This document shows, in pieces, positions 1 through 5,700 of a stretch of 27,947 nt of DNA. Below the pieces are notes generated by a model. The model made no database searches. It was given only the letters and a program-made list of their open reading frames with translations, and was not told where the DNA came from. Each line of letters opens with the position of its first letter. Position 1 is the stretch's first letter. Source of the DNA: a virus. The DNA lies in the IMG/VR virus record IMGVR_UViG_3300032006_000067, positions 1 through 27,947 of that record. The stretch is one strand, 5' to 3'. The position numbers and the translations under genes were made by a program.

Positions 1-385
1 AGAGTCTCAAAAACTCTCCTATAGATAGTGGTCTATTAGATGGTCTATTAGGTAGCGGTACGTGTACGGGGGGCTCACGCACACCCTCTACGGGGGGCGT
101 TGACCCTGTCCATATGAACTCGTACTGATTTGAGTTATTAAAGCGTCGATGAATCTTGAGTATCCCACCACGTTCAGCTATACGATTAAGCTGCTTACTG
201 CAGTAACTTGGAGTCATACCACAACGCTTAGCTATAGTGTTTATACTGGGGAATGCTAGATTCGTACTGTTAGGATCTCTGAAAGATAGTATACCTATCA
301 GAGCCCTGATTTCTCCCTTACTGAGATCACCCATAGCCGGGAGCAAGCTATTGGGTAAGATGCAAAAGTTCTCTGCTTGTTTCAA
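1..385 (-). CDS. Winged-helix DNA-binding protein, probably replication-associated (partial, runs off left edge)
   Basis: This reading frame is open from a TTG at 385 to the window edge (128 codons) and has no stop. The in-frame TAA seven codons upstream leaves TTG as the only start before an ATG at codon 18. An AGAGG Shine-Dalgarno lies 7 nt before it. The TTG overlaps the TGA of the upstream gene as TTGA, which implies translational coupling. Residues about 45-90 contain FPSINTIAKRCGMTPSYC followed by LNRIAERGGILKI and a YEFIW strand. This is the layout of the HTH_36-type winged helix found in phage replication O-like and other initiator proteins. A Pro-rich linker (TPPVEGVREPPVHVPLP) follows, as is usual between the DNA-binding domain and a C-terminal helicase-loader region. 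The role in replication is inferred; it could instead be a regulator. Confidence 0.72.
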   Translation of the reverse strand, partial: MKQAENFCILPNSLLPAMGDLSKGEIRALIGILSFRDPNSTNLAFPSINTIAKRCGMTPSYCSKQLNRIAERGGILKIHRRFNNSNQYEFIWTGSTPPVEGVREPPVHVPLPNRPSNRPLSIGEFLRL

Positions 386-879
386 TGTATCCCTCTTACG
401 TTGTTATGTATATTCTGTGCCGTTGTTCTCACAACCATCCAAATATCTTTTGGTTTTGCTTCAGGTCCAAAATCTATACCTTGAGCAGCGAAGGCCTCCT
501 TTACTTGGCCCTGCATGTTTAGTAATTCTCGTAAACTATCTTTAGCAACATCTTCAGTATATCGATGCGCCACTAATGGCTTATTGTTTACAAGATACGC
601 AGCAGCATATATTTGGCTTCTATGCCACCAATACTCTATACCGGCCATGATCTCGCTGTCATCGTCTTCATTTTCAAAAACATCTGGATTCAATAACATA
701 GCGAAGTAAAGATCTGGAGAATCTTGTTTCTCATCTTTCTGCCACTGCATAGCCCACGCCATCTCGTCAGGAAACCAAAAGAATCCATCTATTACAGTAC
801 CAATATCGTTCTCTACCCGCTCTCCAGACTTAATAGCTTCGGCTATTTCCTCAACATCATTAATGTTATATTCCTTCAT
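382..879 (-). CDS. Hypothetical protein (165 aa) downstream of dUTPase
   Basis: I do not recognise this family. The protein is acidic at its N-terminus and rich in aromatic residues in the middle (WFPDEMAWAMQWQ, GIEYWWHRSQIYAAAYLV). Its C-terminal tail looks helical and resembles a small soluble phage protein. The start ATG overlaps the stop of the dUTPase gene as ATGA. Its own stop overlaps the TTG of the next gene, so it lies in the middle of a coupled leftward operon. The Shine-Dalgarno is weak, which fits dependence on coupling. Its position between dUTPase and a replication-like gene suggests an early or accessory role. No enzymatic motif is visible. Confidence 0.8.
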   Translation of the reverse strand: MKEYNINDVEEIAEAIKSGERVENDIGTVIDGFFWFPDEMAWAMQWQKDEKQDSPDLYFAMLLNPDVFENEDDDSEIMAGIEYWWHRSQIYAAAYLVNNKPLVAHRYTEDVAKDSLRELLNMQGQVKEAFAAQGIDFGPEAKPKDIWMVVRTTAQNIHNNVRGIH

Positions 880-1376
880 AACTCAGTAACTGGAACTGGT
901 TCTTCACCATAGTCCCAACCTCCAAAGTCGTCAGTGCTGCCAAAACCGCCATCCCCTCGCTGCGACTGAATATCAAATAAACGATGCTTTTCGACTTCGA
1001 TGATTTGTGGCAGTGCTACAGGTAGATACAAAAACTGTATCAGTTTGGTATTAGGCAAGATAAAGACAGTACGATGACTGACATTCATAACGTGCAGGTG
1101 TATCTCGCCTTCGTAACCTGAATCCACTACACAAGCACCAACTTGAAGCCCGTGCTTGGTTGCTACACCCGATTTATTAAACGCAACTAGAGCCATACCA
1201 ACAGCAATGTCAGCTTTGATACCGCTAGCTATCTTCTCTGAATGACCTGGCTCTATACCATCAGACCGGTAACCAGCTGGTACATAAAAGTCTATACCGG
1301 CATCGTACTGATGAGCTCGACTAGGTGATTTCACGTCCCTTATTTTACAGAATCTCAATGTTTGCGGTAAACTCAT
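876..1376 (-). CDS. dut: Trimeric dUTPase (dUTP diphosphatase)
   Basis: The enzyme hydrolyses dUTP to dUMP and pyrophosphate, which limits uracil in DNA and supplies dUMP. All five family motifs can be read: DAGIDFY (25-31, motif 1), NKSG (67-70, motif 2), VVDSGYEGEI (83-92, motif 3, with the uracil-pocket Tyr), NTKLIQFLYLPV (109-120, motif 4) and RGDGGFGSTD (140-149, the glycine-rich P-loop-like motif 5). Its 166 aa is slightly longer than a typical trimeric dUTPase because of an acidic tail after motif 5. The start overlaps the preceding stop as ATGA. It shares an operon with a thymidylate synthase-family enzyme, so the two probably work together in phage dNTP metabolism. Confidence 0.95.
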   Translation of the reverse strand: MSLPQTLRFCKIRDVKSPSRAHQYDAGIDFYVPAGYRSDGIEPGHSEKIASGIKADIAVGMALVAFNKSGVATKHGLQVGACVVDSGYEGEIHLHVMNVSHRTVFILPNTKLIQFLYLPVALPQIIEVEKHRLFDIQSQRGDGGFGSTDDFGGWDYGEEPVPVTEL

Positions 1377-1561
1377 TCTACATGATCCTTGATTGTTTCT
1401 ACTCGACCTGACCAGTCGATGGTTATTGACATGGGTTTAGGATCCGGCCATATAGCATGGATCTCGCCCTTCATATCTAACTGGTTAAGGAAGCTCACCA
1501 ACTGGAACGCTGACTCCGCTTCGCTCTTGTCGTCCGTCTTGATATCGATACGTATTGCCAT
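1373..1561 (-). CDS. Hypothetical small protein (62 aa) overlapping the DUF6378 gene
   Basis: This is an unrecognised small protein. It starts with a beta-strand-like segment (MAIRIDIKTDD), then a helix (ESAFQLVSFLNQL) and a second strand (GEIHAIW, SITIDW), so it may be a compact alpha/beta fold. The ATG at 1561 has a GGAGG 9 nt upstream. Its stop overlaps the dUTPase start as ATGA. Its first 77 nt lie inside the end of the upstream gene in another frame, an unusually long overlap for this operon. The good ribosome site and the end coupling support it as real. Confidence 0.65.
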   Translation of the reverse strand: MAIRIDIKTDDKSEAESAFQLVSFLNQLDMKGEIHAIWPDPKPMSITIDWSGRVETIKDHVE

Positions 1562-1904
1562 CCTCTGCTACCTCCCGTTTTTGCTGTTCTGTTGCATGAA
1601 CCTCTGGATCGTTGTAATGTTTCTGTAGTTCCAACTCTCGTTTTTCTTTGTACTCTGACCAACCTTCCATGTAACCACACACATCGACCATATTGTCTCG
1701 CTTGTGGTTCTGCTTCTCACGAGCAAACTTAAGACCTATCAGTATGGCATACGCCATGTCCATAGTTACTGCATTACCTGTTACTACCATAGCGAAGTTA
1801 CATGCATCCTGCATATTCTGATCGAACGATCCATAATCGTGACCATCGGCGTCTTTATAGACGATGTTGTGTGCATCCAACAGTATGCTCTTGTCTATGC
1901 TCAT
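1485..1904 (-). CDS. DUF6378 domain protein
   Basis: The 139-residue protein matches the DUF6378 pattern by eye. It has an N-terminal DAHNIVYKDADGHDYGSF segment, a central helix with VTMDMAYAILIGLKFARE, then NHKRDNMVDVCGYMEGW. The conserved K/R, H-x-RDN and VD-x-x-GY residues resemble the acidic/basic helices of all-alpha nucleotide pyrophosphohydrolases, but that link is only my inference. The chosen start is the ATG at 1904. It has AGGAGGGAG just upstream and overlaps the stop of the thymidylate synthase-like gene as ATGA; a longer frame exists but lacks such a site. Members of this family are common in phage nucleotide-metabolism clusters. The C-terminal 30 residues are polar and probably disordered. 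Confidence 0.75.
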   Translation of the reverse strand: MSIDKSILLDAHNIVYKDADGHDYGSFDQNMQDACNFAMVVTGNAVTMDMAYAILIGLKFAREKQNHKRDNMVDVCGYMEGWSEYKEKRELELQKHYNDPEVHATEQQKREVAEDGNTYRYQDGRQERSGVSVPVGELP

Positions 1905-2758
1905 AATCTCCCTCCTACGAAGTTCTCTTGTTCGAATACATCTACCATTTCCCACATTGTCTCAAGCTCTATATCTCTGGTGGGTAAGTGAAGCATGTCT
2001 TCCATTGCATGACGCCATGTAAACTCTTCGACTAACTCATACCTATCATAGACTTCGTTAGTATAACTATCAAATAGTAGATTCCAATGAGGCTCATAGC
2101 AATGCAATGATGTCGCGTTGTACGTGAACGAACCTAATTCAAGATCCCTCTCAAAGAACATTCCACAACACTCTCCATGACGCTTCAGTTCGTTGCGCAT
2201 CATCTGTAAGAACAACATACCTACAGCTATGTCATTGCAGAATCCAAATATGAAATCACTGGATCTCATATTCCAAATCAGATGCAGTTTATCATCTCGT
2301 ATAAAGAACTGAACAAACATCGTGCATGGTACATCCTTCATACCATAGTCTACGTCAGGCTGATTCAAGGCTATCACAGCTCGCCGTGATTCTGGTAATC
2401 TTAATAACTCATTAGCAACTCGATCCCAGCTGCGATAAAGACAAGCGCCATAATTACTATGTACGTTACCATTGACACTAGCAATATCTTGCCAGGTAGA
2501 GGCTGCTTTCCCAATATTTCTAACGTTTTGATCTTGTGATAGATACCACATAAATTCGAGTAAAGCGTAGCGAACATTGAATTTTCTCTTTGGATTATAT
2601 ATATTGATCTGACATACATCATCGATCGTTATACTTTGGTTTAATAACTCGATAGCTCTGCTATCTCCCTTAGACGACTTAGTTGCGATTATCTCACCAT
2701 CATATCGTAAGTAATGCCGTGTACCTTCATATGCTTCTTGTAAGGTGTGGTACCTCAT
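1901..2758 (-). CDS. Thymidylate synthase-family enzyme, predicted dCMP (hydroxy)methyltransferase-type
   Basis: This is a folate-dependent pyrimidine C5-methyl or hydroxymethyltransferase of the ThyA fold (285 aa). Visible landmarks are Glu68 in LLEFMWYLS, Trp89, Arg125-Arg126 in SRRAVIALNQ (phosphate binding), the catalytic Cys145 in VPCTMFVQF, the phosphate/base segment MRSSDFIFGFCNDIAVG (164-180), and His219/Tyr221 in LHCYEPH. Counting from the conserved R-S-x-D, residue Asp176 falls where E. coli ThyA has Asn177. In known enzymes Asn at that place selects dUMP and Asp selects dCMP, as in T4 dCMP hydroxymethylase. The product is therefore more likely 5-hydroxymethyl-dCMP or 5-methyl-dCMP than dTMP. 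The start is coupled as ATGA to the gene before it. Family membership is sure; substrate preference is inferred. Confidence 0.88.
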   Translation of the reverse strand: MRYHTLQEAYEGTRHYLRYDGEIIATKSSKGDSRAIELLNQSITIDDVCQINIYNPKRKFNVRYALLEFMWYLSQDQNVRNIGKAASTWQDIASVNGNVHSNYGACLYRSWDRVANELLRLPESRRAVIALNQPDVDYGMKDVPCTMFVQFFIRDDKLHLIWNMRSSDFIFGFCNDIAVGMLFLQMMRNELKRHGECCGMFFERDLELGSFTYNATSLHCYEPHWNLLFDSYTNEVYDRYELVEEFTWRHAMEDMLHLPTRDIELETMWEMVDVFEQENFVGGRL

Positions 2759-2919
2759 TTCTTCTCCCTGGTCATTGCCACATAATATTTGCCATCAATC
2801 TCTGCTATGAACTCGCCCTTCTCCTCGTTGTACGTACACTTGAATTCATTAGCGATACAACCTTCCATCACACGTTGCTCGAACATCTCTACAATACCAT
2901 CAAATGTATCACAATCCAT
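2755..2919 (-). CDS. Hypothetical small protein (54 aa)
   Basis: The protein is an unrecognised short acidic one with a helix (FDGIVEMFEQRVMEG) followed by two strands (EFKCTYNEEKG, EFIAEIDGKYYVAM). The ATG at 2919 is preferred because GAGG lies 7 nt upstream, just after the stop of the previous gene. An in-frame TTG at 2940 would overlap that gene and has no better site. The stop overlaps the thymidylate synthase-like start as ATGA, so it is translated in the same operon. It has no motif that gives a function. Confidence 0.68.
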   Translation of the reverse strand: MDCDTFDGIVEMFEQRVMEGCIANEFKCTYNEEKGEFIAEIDGKYYVAMTREKK

Positions 2920-2921
2920 GT

Positions 2922-3155
2922 CTAATCCTCGTATGGCCAACCATCTTCTTGACTCCTCGCTAGATCATCTTGGTACTGTATGATGATCGCATCTTTACGA
3001 TTATCCTCATCAAAGGATAGATCCTCAATAGCTTCCTCAAGATCTCGTTTAGAATCAGGTCTGTAAAAATCCTTTTTCTTGTCGCGAATAGTCTTGGGCT
3101 TATTGAACTGTTCTGAGTTCTTAGCTACTGGATTCCTCCTTATTGTTTTGCCCAT
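2922..3155 (-). CDS. Hypothetical charged protein (77 aa)
   Basis: The protein has a strongly basic N-terminal half (TIRRNPVAKNSEQFNKPKTI, RDKKKDFYRP) and a strongly acidic C-terminal half (DLEEAIEDLSFDEDNR). That composition suggests a disordered or nucleic-acid-associated adaptor. An AGGAG lies 7 nt before the ATG. The ATG overlaps the preceding stop as TGATG. Its first 35 nt also overlap the end of the 3121-3357 frame. The family is unknown; position gives only membership of the leftward operon. Confidence 0.72.
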   Translation of the reverse strand: MGKTIRRNPVAKNSEQFNKPKTIRDKKKDFYRPDSKRDLEEAIEDLSFDEDNRKDAIIIQYQDDLARSQEDGWPYED

Positions 3156-3357
3156 CAGTTTTCTCCTTGATCTTCGTCGCCGCGTATTGCTGCAACGTTT
3201 CTCCCCATTTCTCGTTGAACCACTCTTCCCACGTTATTTTGTGCTCTGGCGGTACTCTCTCGTACTTTCGCCTCCAACACCACCTCGCGGCATGCAGCTT
3301 GAGCGTTTCGTAGTCTTTTGCTACTCTTTCCGGTGTACGTACTCTCGATTGCACCAT
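3121..3357 (-). CDS. Hypothetical protein (78 aa) in an alternative frame inside 3155-3658
   Basis: This frame overlaps the neighbouring 167-residue frame by 203 nt. It is kept because its translation is protein-like, with a Trp/Arg-rich core (RWCWRRKYERVPPEHKITW, then EEWFNEKWGETLQQYA). It also has an ATG with GAGG 7 nt upstream, immediately after an in-frame TAG. The family is unknown. Either both frames are translated, or the two frames are pieces of one protein joined by a frameshift, with the C-terminal half of the other frame being a shadow. The sequence cannot decide between these. Confidence 0.5.
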   Translation of the reverse strand: MVQSRVRTPERVAKDYETLKLHAARWCWRRKYERVPPEHKITWEEWFNEKWGETLQQYAATKIKEKTDGQNNKEESSS

Positions 3358-3658
3358 CTAAATGCCTCAAGAAGTAAAAGCCAAGCGGATCCTCTATCAG
3401 AGGGAAGACCCTCAAGCCTAGCCAATGCTTCAGTTTGTTAGTCTCTTTACCAAACCCACAGCGCTCTGATAACTCTCGTACTGTGATAGTCTGGGGCGGC
3501 ATGTCTATGTACCAATTGGGTGAACGATCATGATGCGTGATCTTACCTGTATCGTAGAATAACTTAAAATCTGAACAGGCTCTAGATCCCTCAACACATA
3601 TCCAATAGTTATGACATGTATCACATGGTGATTCGGACATTGTCTCGTTGTTCTCCAT
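3155..3658 (-). CDS. Hypothetical protein with N-terminal cysteine cluster (167 aa)
   Basis: Residues 10-35 read PCDTCHNYWICVEGSRACSD. These four cysteines could bind zinc, and the cluster resembles short Cys-rich heads seen in phage accessory proteins. The middle (MPPQTITVRELSERCGFG) may be a helix-turn-helix-like segment. The last about 65 residues are Arg-rich and lie opposite a second good frame, so the true C-terminus is uncertain. The start ATG at 3658 has only a weak ribosome site. Met7 at 3640 is an alternative. It is the first gene after a 124-nt non-coding gap. Confidence 0.65.
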   Translation of the reverse strand: MENNETMSESPCDTCHNYWICVEGSRACSDFKLFYDTGKITHHDRSPNWYIDMPPQTITVRELSERCGFGKETNKLKHWLGLRVFPLIEDPLGFYFLRHLDGAIESTYTGKSSKRLRNAQAACREVVLEAKVRESTARAQNNVGRVVQREMGRNVAAIRGDEDQGEN

Positions 3659-3782
3659 TCTTTAGATGTAAAAAAGAGCAGTTTAACGCCATGCTCAGGG
3701 CGACAGAGACTTATCCTGTTAAGAGCTCTGATTTTAGGTCCGGAAATGCCAGGGGGTAGTCTCTGGTCTTAATCCTGACGAC
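3659..3782 (-). other. Short intergenic region with an inverted repeat
   Basis: No gene is visible in this gap. CAGAGACT at 3704-3711 is perfectly inverted as AGTCTCTG at 3758-3765, with 46 nt between the arms. The leftward gene 3155-3658 begins just beyond it, so the gap could hold a leader, processing site or weak promoter. There is no U-tract next to the arms and no tRNA-like T-arm. Confidence 0.4.
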
Positions 3783-4175
3783 CTATCTGCAATATACAGA
3801 CATACGATCAGCGAATTCAAGCGGTAGATCTTGATTGAATCTGTATGTCAAACCTCTCATTACCTTTGGTAAAGGCATTTCTTTCCAGCCTTCCCACAGA
3901 TATTTCTCGCGAAGCTTTTTGCTTTTCATTACAGTTTCAACAGCTTTGACACGTGAACCGCGTCCACGAAACCGAAGATTCTGTCCTTCGAACAGGTTTT
4001 TTAAGTGAACTGGTACATCTTTAGCTATAAGTCGTTGCGTCGCGTATTTTCGCATTGTACATTGCTCTCCGTCGTTGAATTTGTAAACGTTTAAGGTTAC
4101 TGCGTATCTTTCGTGAACGTGATGAATTGTATACGTCACGAGAAGATTCTTGGTCGAACCGCCATTCAGGTTCAT
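3783..4175 (-). CDS. Hypothetical basic protein (130 aa)
   Basis: The family is unrecognised. The N-terminal part looks beta-rich (NLLVTYTIHHVHERYAVTLN), followed by basic stretches (NLRFRGRGSRVKAVETVM, KSKKLREKYLW). Net positive charge and a possible OB- or RNA-binding-like character are only impressions. It starts 9 nt after the stop of the upstream gene 4185-4511, so the two are probably co-transcribed. The ribosome site is modest (GAG about 8 nt upstream). Confidence 0.75.
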   Translation of the reverse strand: MNLNGGSTKNLLVTYTIHHVHERYAVTLNVYKFNDGEQCTMRKYATQRLIAKDVPVHLKNLFEGQNLRFRGRGSRVKAVETVMKSKKLREKYLWEGWKEMPLPKVMRGLTYRFNQDLPLEFADRMSVYCR

Positions 4176-4184
4176 CTTTGTATC

Positions 4185-4511
4185 TCACTTCGTACCTCCG
4201 TAGTTAAAGATCGTTCGATTATTATCGATTGTCTTCTTGAGCTTATCAAGCGCTTCCATGATCGTCTCATCACGTCGCTGTAAAACTACTTGAGCTTCAG
4301 TTGGGTCTGGTTGAGTATCGTCAATGAATCCAGACTGCCAACCAACATGATACGCATCGTAAGCAATATCAATAAGATCTTCGATCATTTCTTCTTGATG
4401 GTCAGGATTATCACCAAGTTTCTCGACGATATCCTCAATATTAGCTGATATGCGAGAACGAACTCGCTTTGGGATATCACTGTGAGAGCGATTTGAATAT
4501 ATTTCGGTCAT
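4185..4511 (-). CDS. Hypothetical mainly helical protein (108 aa)
   Basis: The family is unrecognised. Predicted helices run through VRSRISANIEDIVEKLG, HQEEMIEDLIDIAYDAYHVG and a C-terminal amphipathic stretch (ETIMEALDKLKKTIDN), with an acidic overall charge. An AGGAGG site precedes the ATG and lies at the edge of a conserved 41-bp promoter-like element (4520-4560). This makes it the probable first gene of the long leftward operon that runs to the window edge. Confidence 0.78.
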   Translation of the reverse strand: MTEIYSNRSHSDIPKRVRSRISANIEDIVEKLGDNPDHQEEMIEDLIDIAYDAYHVGWQSGFIDDTQPDPTEAQVVLQRRDETIMEALDKLKKTIDNNRTIFNYGGTK

Positions 4512-4519
4512 ATAATTTC

Positions 4520-4560
4520 CTCCTATATAAGGAAATTTGAAGTGGTAAAAAAATTAAGTG
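4520..4560 (-). promoter_or_regulatory. Conserved leftward promoter-like element, copy 1
   Basis: Read leftward, this begins CACTTAA, runs through an A/T tract to ACCACTT, then AATTTCCTTATATAGGAG. It aligns without gaps to 5380-5420 and 6254-6294, and each copy lies upstream of a leftward gene. Its upstream end overlaps the CCA end of tRNA-Asp by 2 nt. Its downstream end merges with the ribosome site of 4185-4511. A phage-specific or strongly degenerate sigma promoter is inferred; no transcription start can be read directly. Confidence 0.5.
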
Positions 4561-4635
4561 GCGGAGTGGACGGGACTCGAACCCGCAACCACTGGCGTGA
4601 CAGGCCAGGATTCTAACCAATTGAACTACCACTCC
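4559..4635 (-). tRNA. tRNA-Asp (anticodon GTC), CCA encoded
   Basis: A complete 77-nt cloverleaf can be folded. The acceptor stem is GGAGTGG/CCACTCC. The D-arm carries GTTC and GAAT with the GG of the loop. The anticodon stem CTGGC/GCCAG holds the loop CTGTCAC. The variable loop is 5 nt, and the T-arm is GCGGG-TTCGAGT-CCCGT. The discriminator is G, and the terminal CCA is present in the DNA. Its 5' end overlaps the stop region of the small gene 4626-4781 by 10 nt. It probably supplements host decoding of Asp codons; use as an integration target cannot be excluded, but no integrase is in the window. Confidence 0.95.
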
Positions 4636-4781
4636 GGAGGATCATCGTCAAACCGTCCCATACTGACCTCGTTGAGACTATCATCGACATATGGATCTGG
4701 ATCATTTGCATCTGCGATACACCACCAACACATACCATCTTCTAGTATATCGAATGTACCGCATATTTGACAATTATTCAT
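4626..4781 (-). CDS. Small zinc-ribbon-like protein (51 aa)
   Basis: Two Cys pairs, NNCQICG and MCWWC (the latter at residues 17-21), are spaced as in a short zinc ribbon or knuckle. An acidic tail (DANDPDPYVDDSLNEVSMGR) follows. The frame continues upstream to 4886, but that part runs through a transcription terminator, so the ATG at 4781 is the likely start. Its ribosome site is weak (CGAG close to the ATG, GAGG further out). The stop codon lies inside the first 10 nt of tRNA-Asp, so processing of the tRNA would cut at the very end of this message. The function is unknown. Confidence 0.6.
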   Translation of the reverse strand: MNNCQICGTFDILEDGMCWWCIADANDPDPYVDDSLNEVSMGRFDDDPPEW

Positions 4782-4805
4782 TATCTCGTCTACCTCGTTT
4801 TCAAT

Positions 4806-4872
4806 GAAAAAAAAAGCACCAACATCTGTCTCATGCTTCACCAGTGGTGCATGTTCTTGAGATGCTGGTGCT
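4806..4872 (-). terminator. Large-hairpin intrinsic terminator (leftward)
   Basis: In the leftward RNA the arm at 4872-4860 (AGCACCAGCAUCU) pairs over 13 bp with the arm at 4827-4815 (AGAUGUUGGUGCU, one G-U). Nine U residues follow (4815-4807). The 32-nt loop has its own CATGC/GCATG stem. It lies downstream of the gene ending at 4936 and should end that unit. Confidence 0.75.
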
Positions 4873-4928
4873 AAAGCATCTGTCACGAGCCATAGCTGGT
4901 CGGGCCGTTCTTGAGATGCTGGTGCTAA
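4853..4928. repeat. 22-bp exact direct repeat (two copies)
   Basis: The 22 bases beginning gttcttgagatgctggtg occur at 4853-4874 and again at 4907-4928, an offset of 54 nt. The first copy supplies one arm of the terminator hairpin. The second could compete for the same partner arm, or it may mark a short duplication. Confidence 0.85.
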
Positions 4929-4935
4929 TTGTTAC

Positions 4936-5346
4936 TTACGCAGCTTGAGCTAAACTCTCGGCAAACTCATCAACACGTGCTTCGATTTTAGCAGCAAGAT
5001 TTGCTGGCCAGATCTTTAAATATCCTGGCATTTGCTCATAACGACATTCAGTATCTACACCATCAGCAGTATCACCAAATATAGCTTTTAATTTACTGTT
5101 ATGCAAAGACACAATAGCAAATTTACGCTCAGTAGGATGGAGCTTCGATGGTTTTTTAACTCGAGTAAAGACTTTGTTTGATCCCTCAGGATCAGACTCA
5201 ATCTCGATCGAATCTGCATGATACGTAACTTTGAAACTTGAACCGGGTTCAAATCCATCCAAACCATATCGCTGTTGCTCAAGCCACAAGCGTCTTTTGC
5301 CCTTTTGGGTATGGATTTTCATCGGCTTTAATTCGATTCCTGACAT
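4936..5346 (-). CDS. AbrB/SymE-like small protein, paralogue A (136 aa)
   Basis: The core contains KIHTQKGKRRLWLEQQRYGL, GFEPGSSFKV, a KVFTRVKKPSK segment, then AIVSLHNSKLKAIFGD and GYLKIWP. The pattern of two short beta-hairpin halves ending in a hydrophobic strand resembles SymE/AbrB swapped-hairpin domains. It also resembles, as I recall, the small N-terminal domain of some mobile-element C5-cytosine methyltransferases. That assignment is inferred. The core is clearly paralogous to 5874-6218. This copy has an extra helical tail (IEARVDEFAESLAQAA). The ATG at 5346 is chosen because GAGG lies 9 nt upstream and the start then matches the paralogue (MSG versus MSN). The gene stands alone, with its own promoter-like element and terminator. 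A DNA-binding or anti-host role is possible. Confidence 0.75.
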   Translation of the reverse strand: MSGIELKPMKIHTQKGKRRLWLEQQRYGLDGFEPGSSFKVTYHADSIEIESDPEGSNKVFTRVKKPSKLHPTERKFAIVSLHNSKLKAIFGDTADGVDTECRYEQMPGYLKIWPANLAAKIEARVDEFAESLAQAA

Positions 5347-5379
5347 AGGCATTGTCCTCAAGGTTGATTAAAAAATGTA

Positions 5380-5420
5380 TCTCCAATTAAGGAAAATTAA
5401 AGTGGTAATTTTTTTAAGTA
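5380..5420 (-). promoter_or_regulatory. Conserved leftward promoter-like element, copy 2
   Basis: This is a gapless counterpart of 4520-4560 (offset 860). It shares the taagg, agtggtaa and ttaagt blocks (plus-strand reading) with the same spacing. Its near end is about 34 nt upstream of the ATG at 5346. It should drive the AbrB-like gene independently, because a terminator at 5701-5726 separates it from the upstream unit. Confidence 0.5.
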
Positions 5421-5700
5421 ACAGTTAAATAACAATGGCGCAAGAATATCATGAAATGCTAATGTTCATCACACTTTGGTTAGTTTGAAGTTCTGTTTTA
5501 ATCAGAAGAAGCTTGCGCGCACGCAAAGATTCTCAGATTCTCTCCCCCCGCCAGAGTTTCTGGTTCTTCGGTTCAGAGTTTCTGGTTAGTTCGGGCTAAA
5601 CCGTGGGGTTTGAACTGAATAATATATGAATATAATGAAATTCTAATATTTGTTCTTGTCTCGCCGAGATGCCAGTTTTTGGTGTTATGATTTTCGGGCG
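5421..5700. other. Non-coding A/T-rich region with short repeats
   Basis: I see no gene on either strand between the promoter-like element and the terminator. It contains a short stem (TTGCG, loop, CGCAA) near 5514-5527, a tandem agattctc-like repeat near 5528-5541, and a 14-bp direct repeat at 5552-5587. An AAACC/GGTTT hairpin lies near 5598-5611. It could hold an origin, an operator cluster or a small RNA, but nothing proves any of these. Confidence 0.45.
5552..5587. repeat. 14-bp direct repeat pair
   Basis: cagagtttctggtt occurs at 5552-5565 and 5574-5587, spaced 22 bp apart, which is two helical turns. That spacing is compatible with a dimeric protein binding site. Confidence 0.7.

Noticed and set aside
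3700-3770. Possible second tRNA or structured RNA
   Set aside because: No T-arm or acceptor pairing could be assembled; only a simple inverted repeat was found.
4558-4770. Plus-strand open frame of 70 codons
   Set aside because: It reads through the antisense of tRNA-Asp, a classic spurious translation of tRNA genes, and lies opposite a better small gene.
5514-5587. Short repeats considered as a CRISPR array
   Set aside because: Only two 14-bp copies with an 8-bp gap exist; there are no regular spacers and no cas genes.
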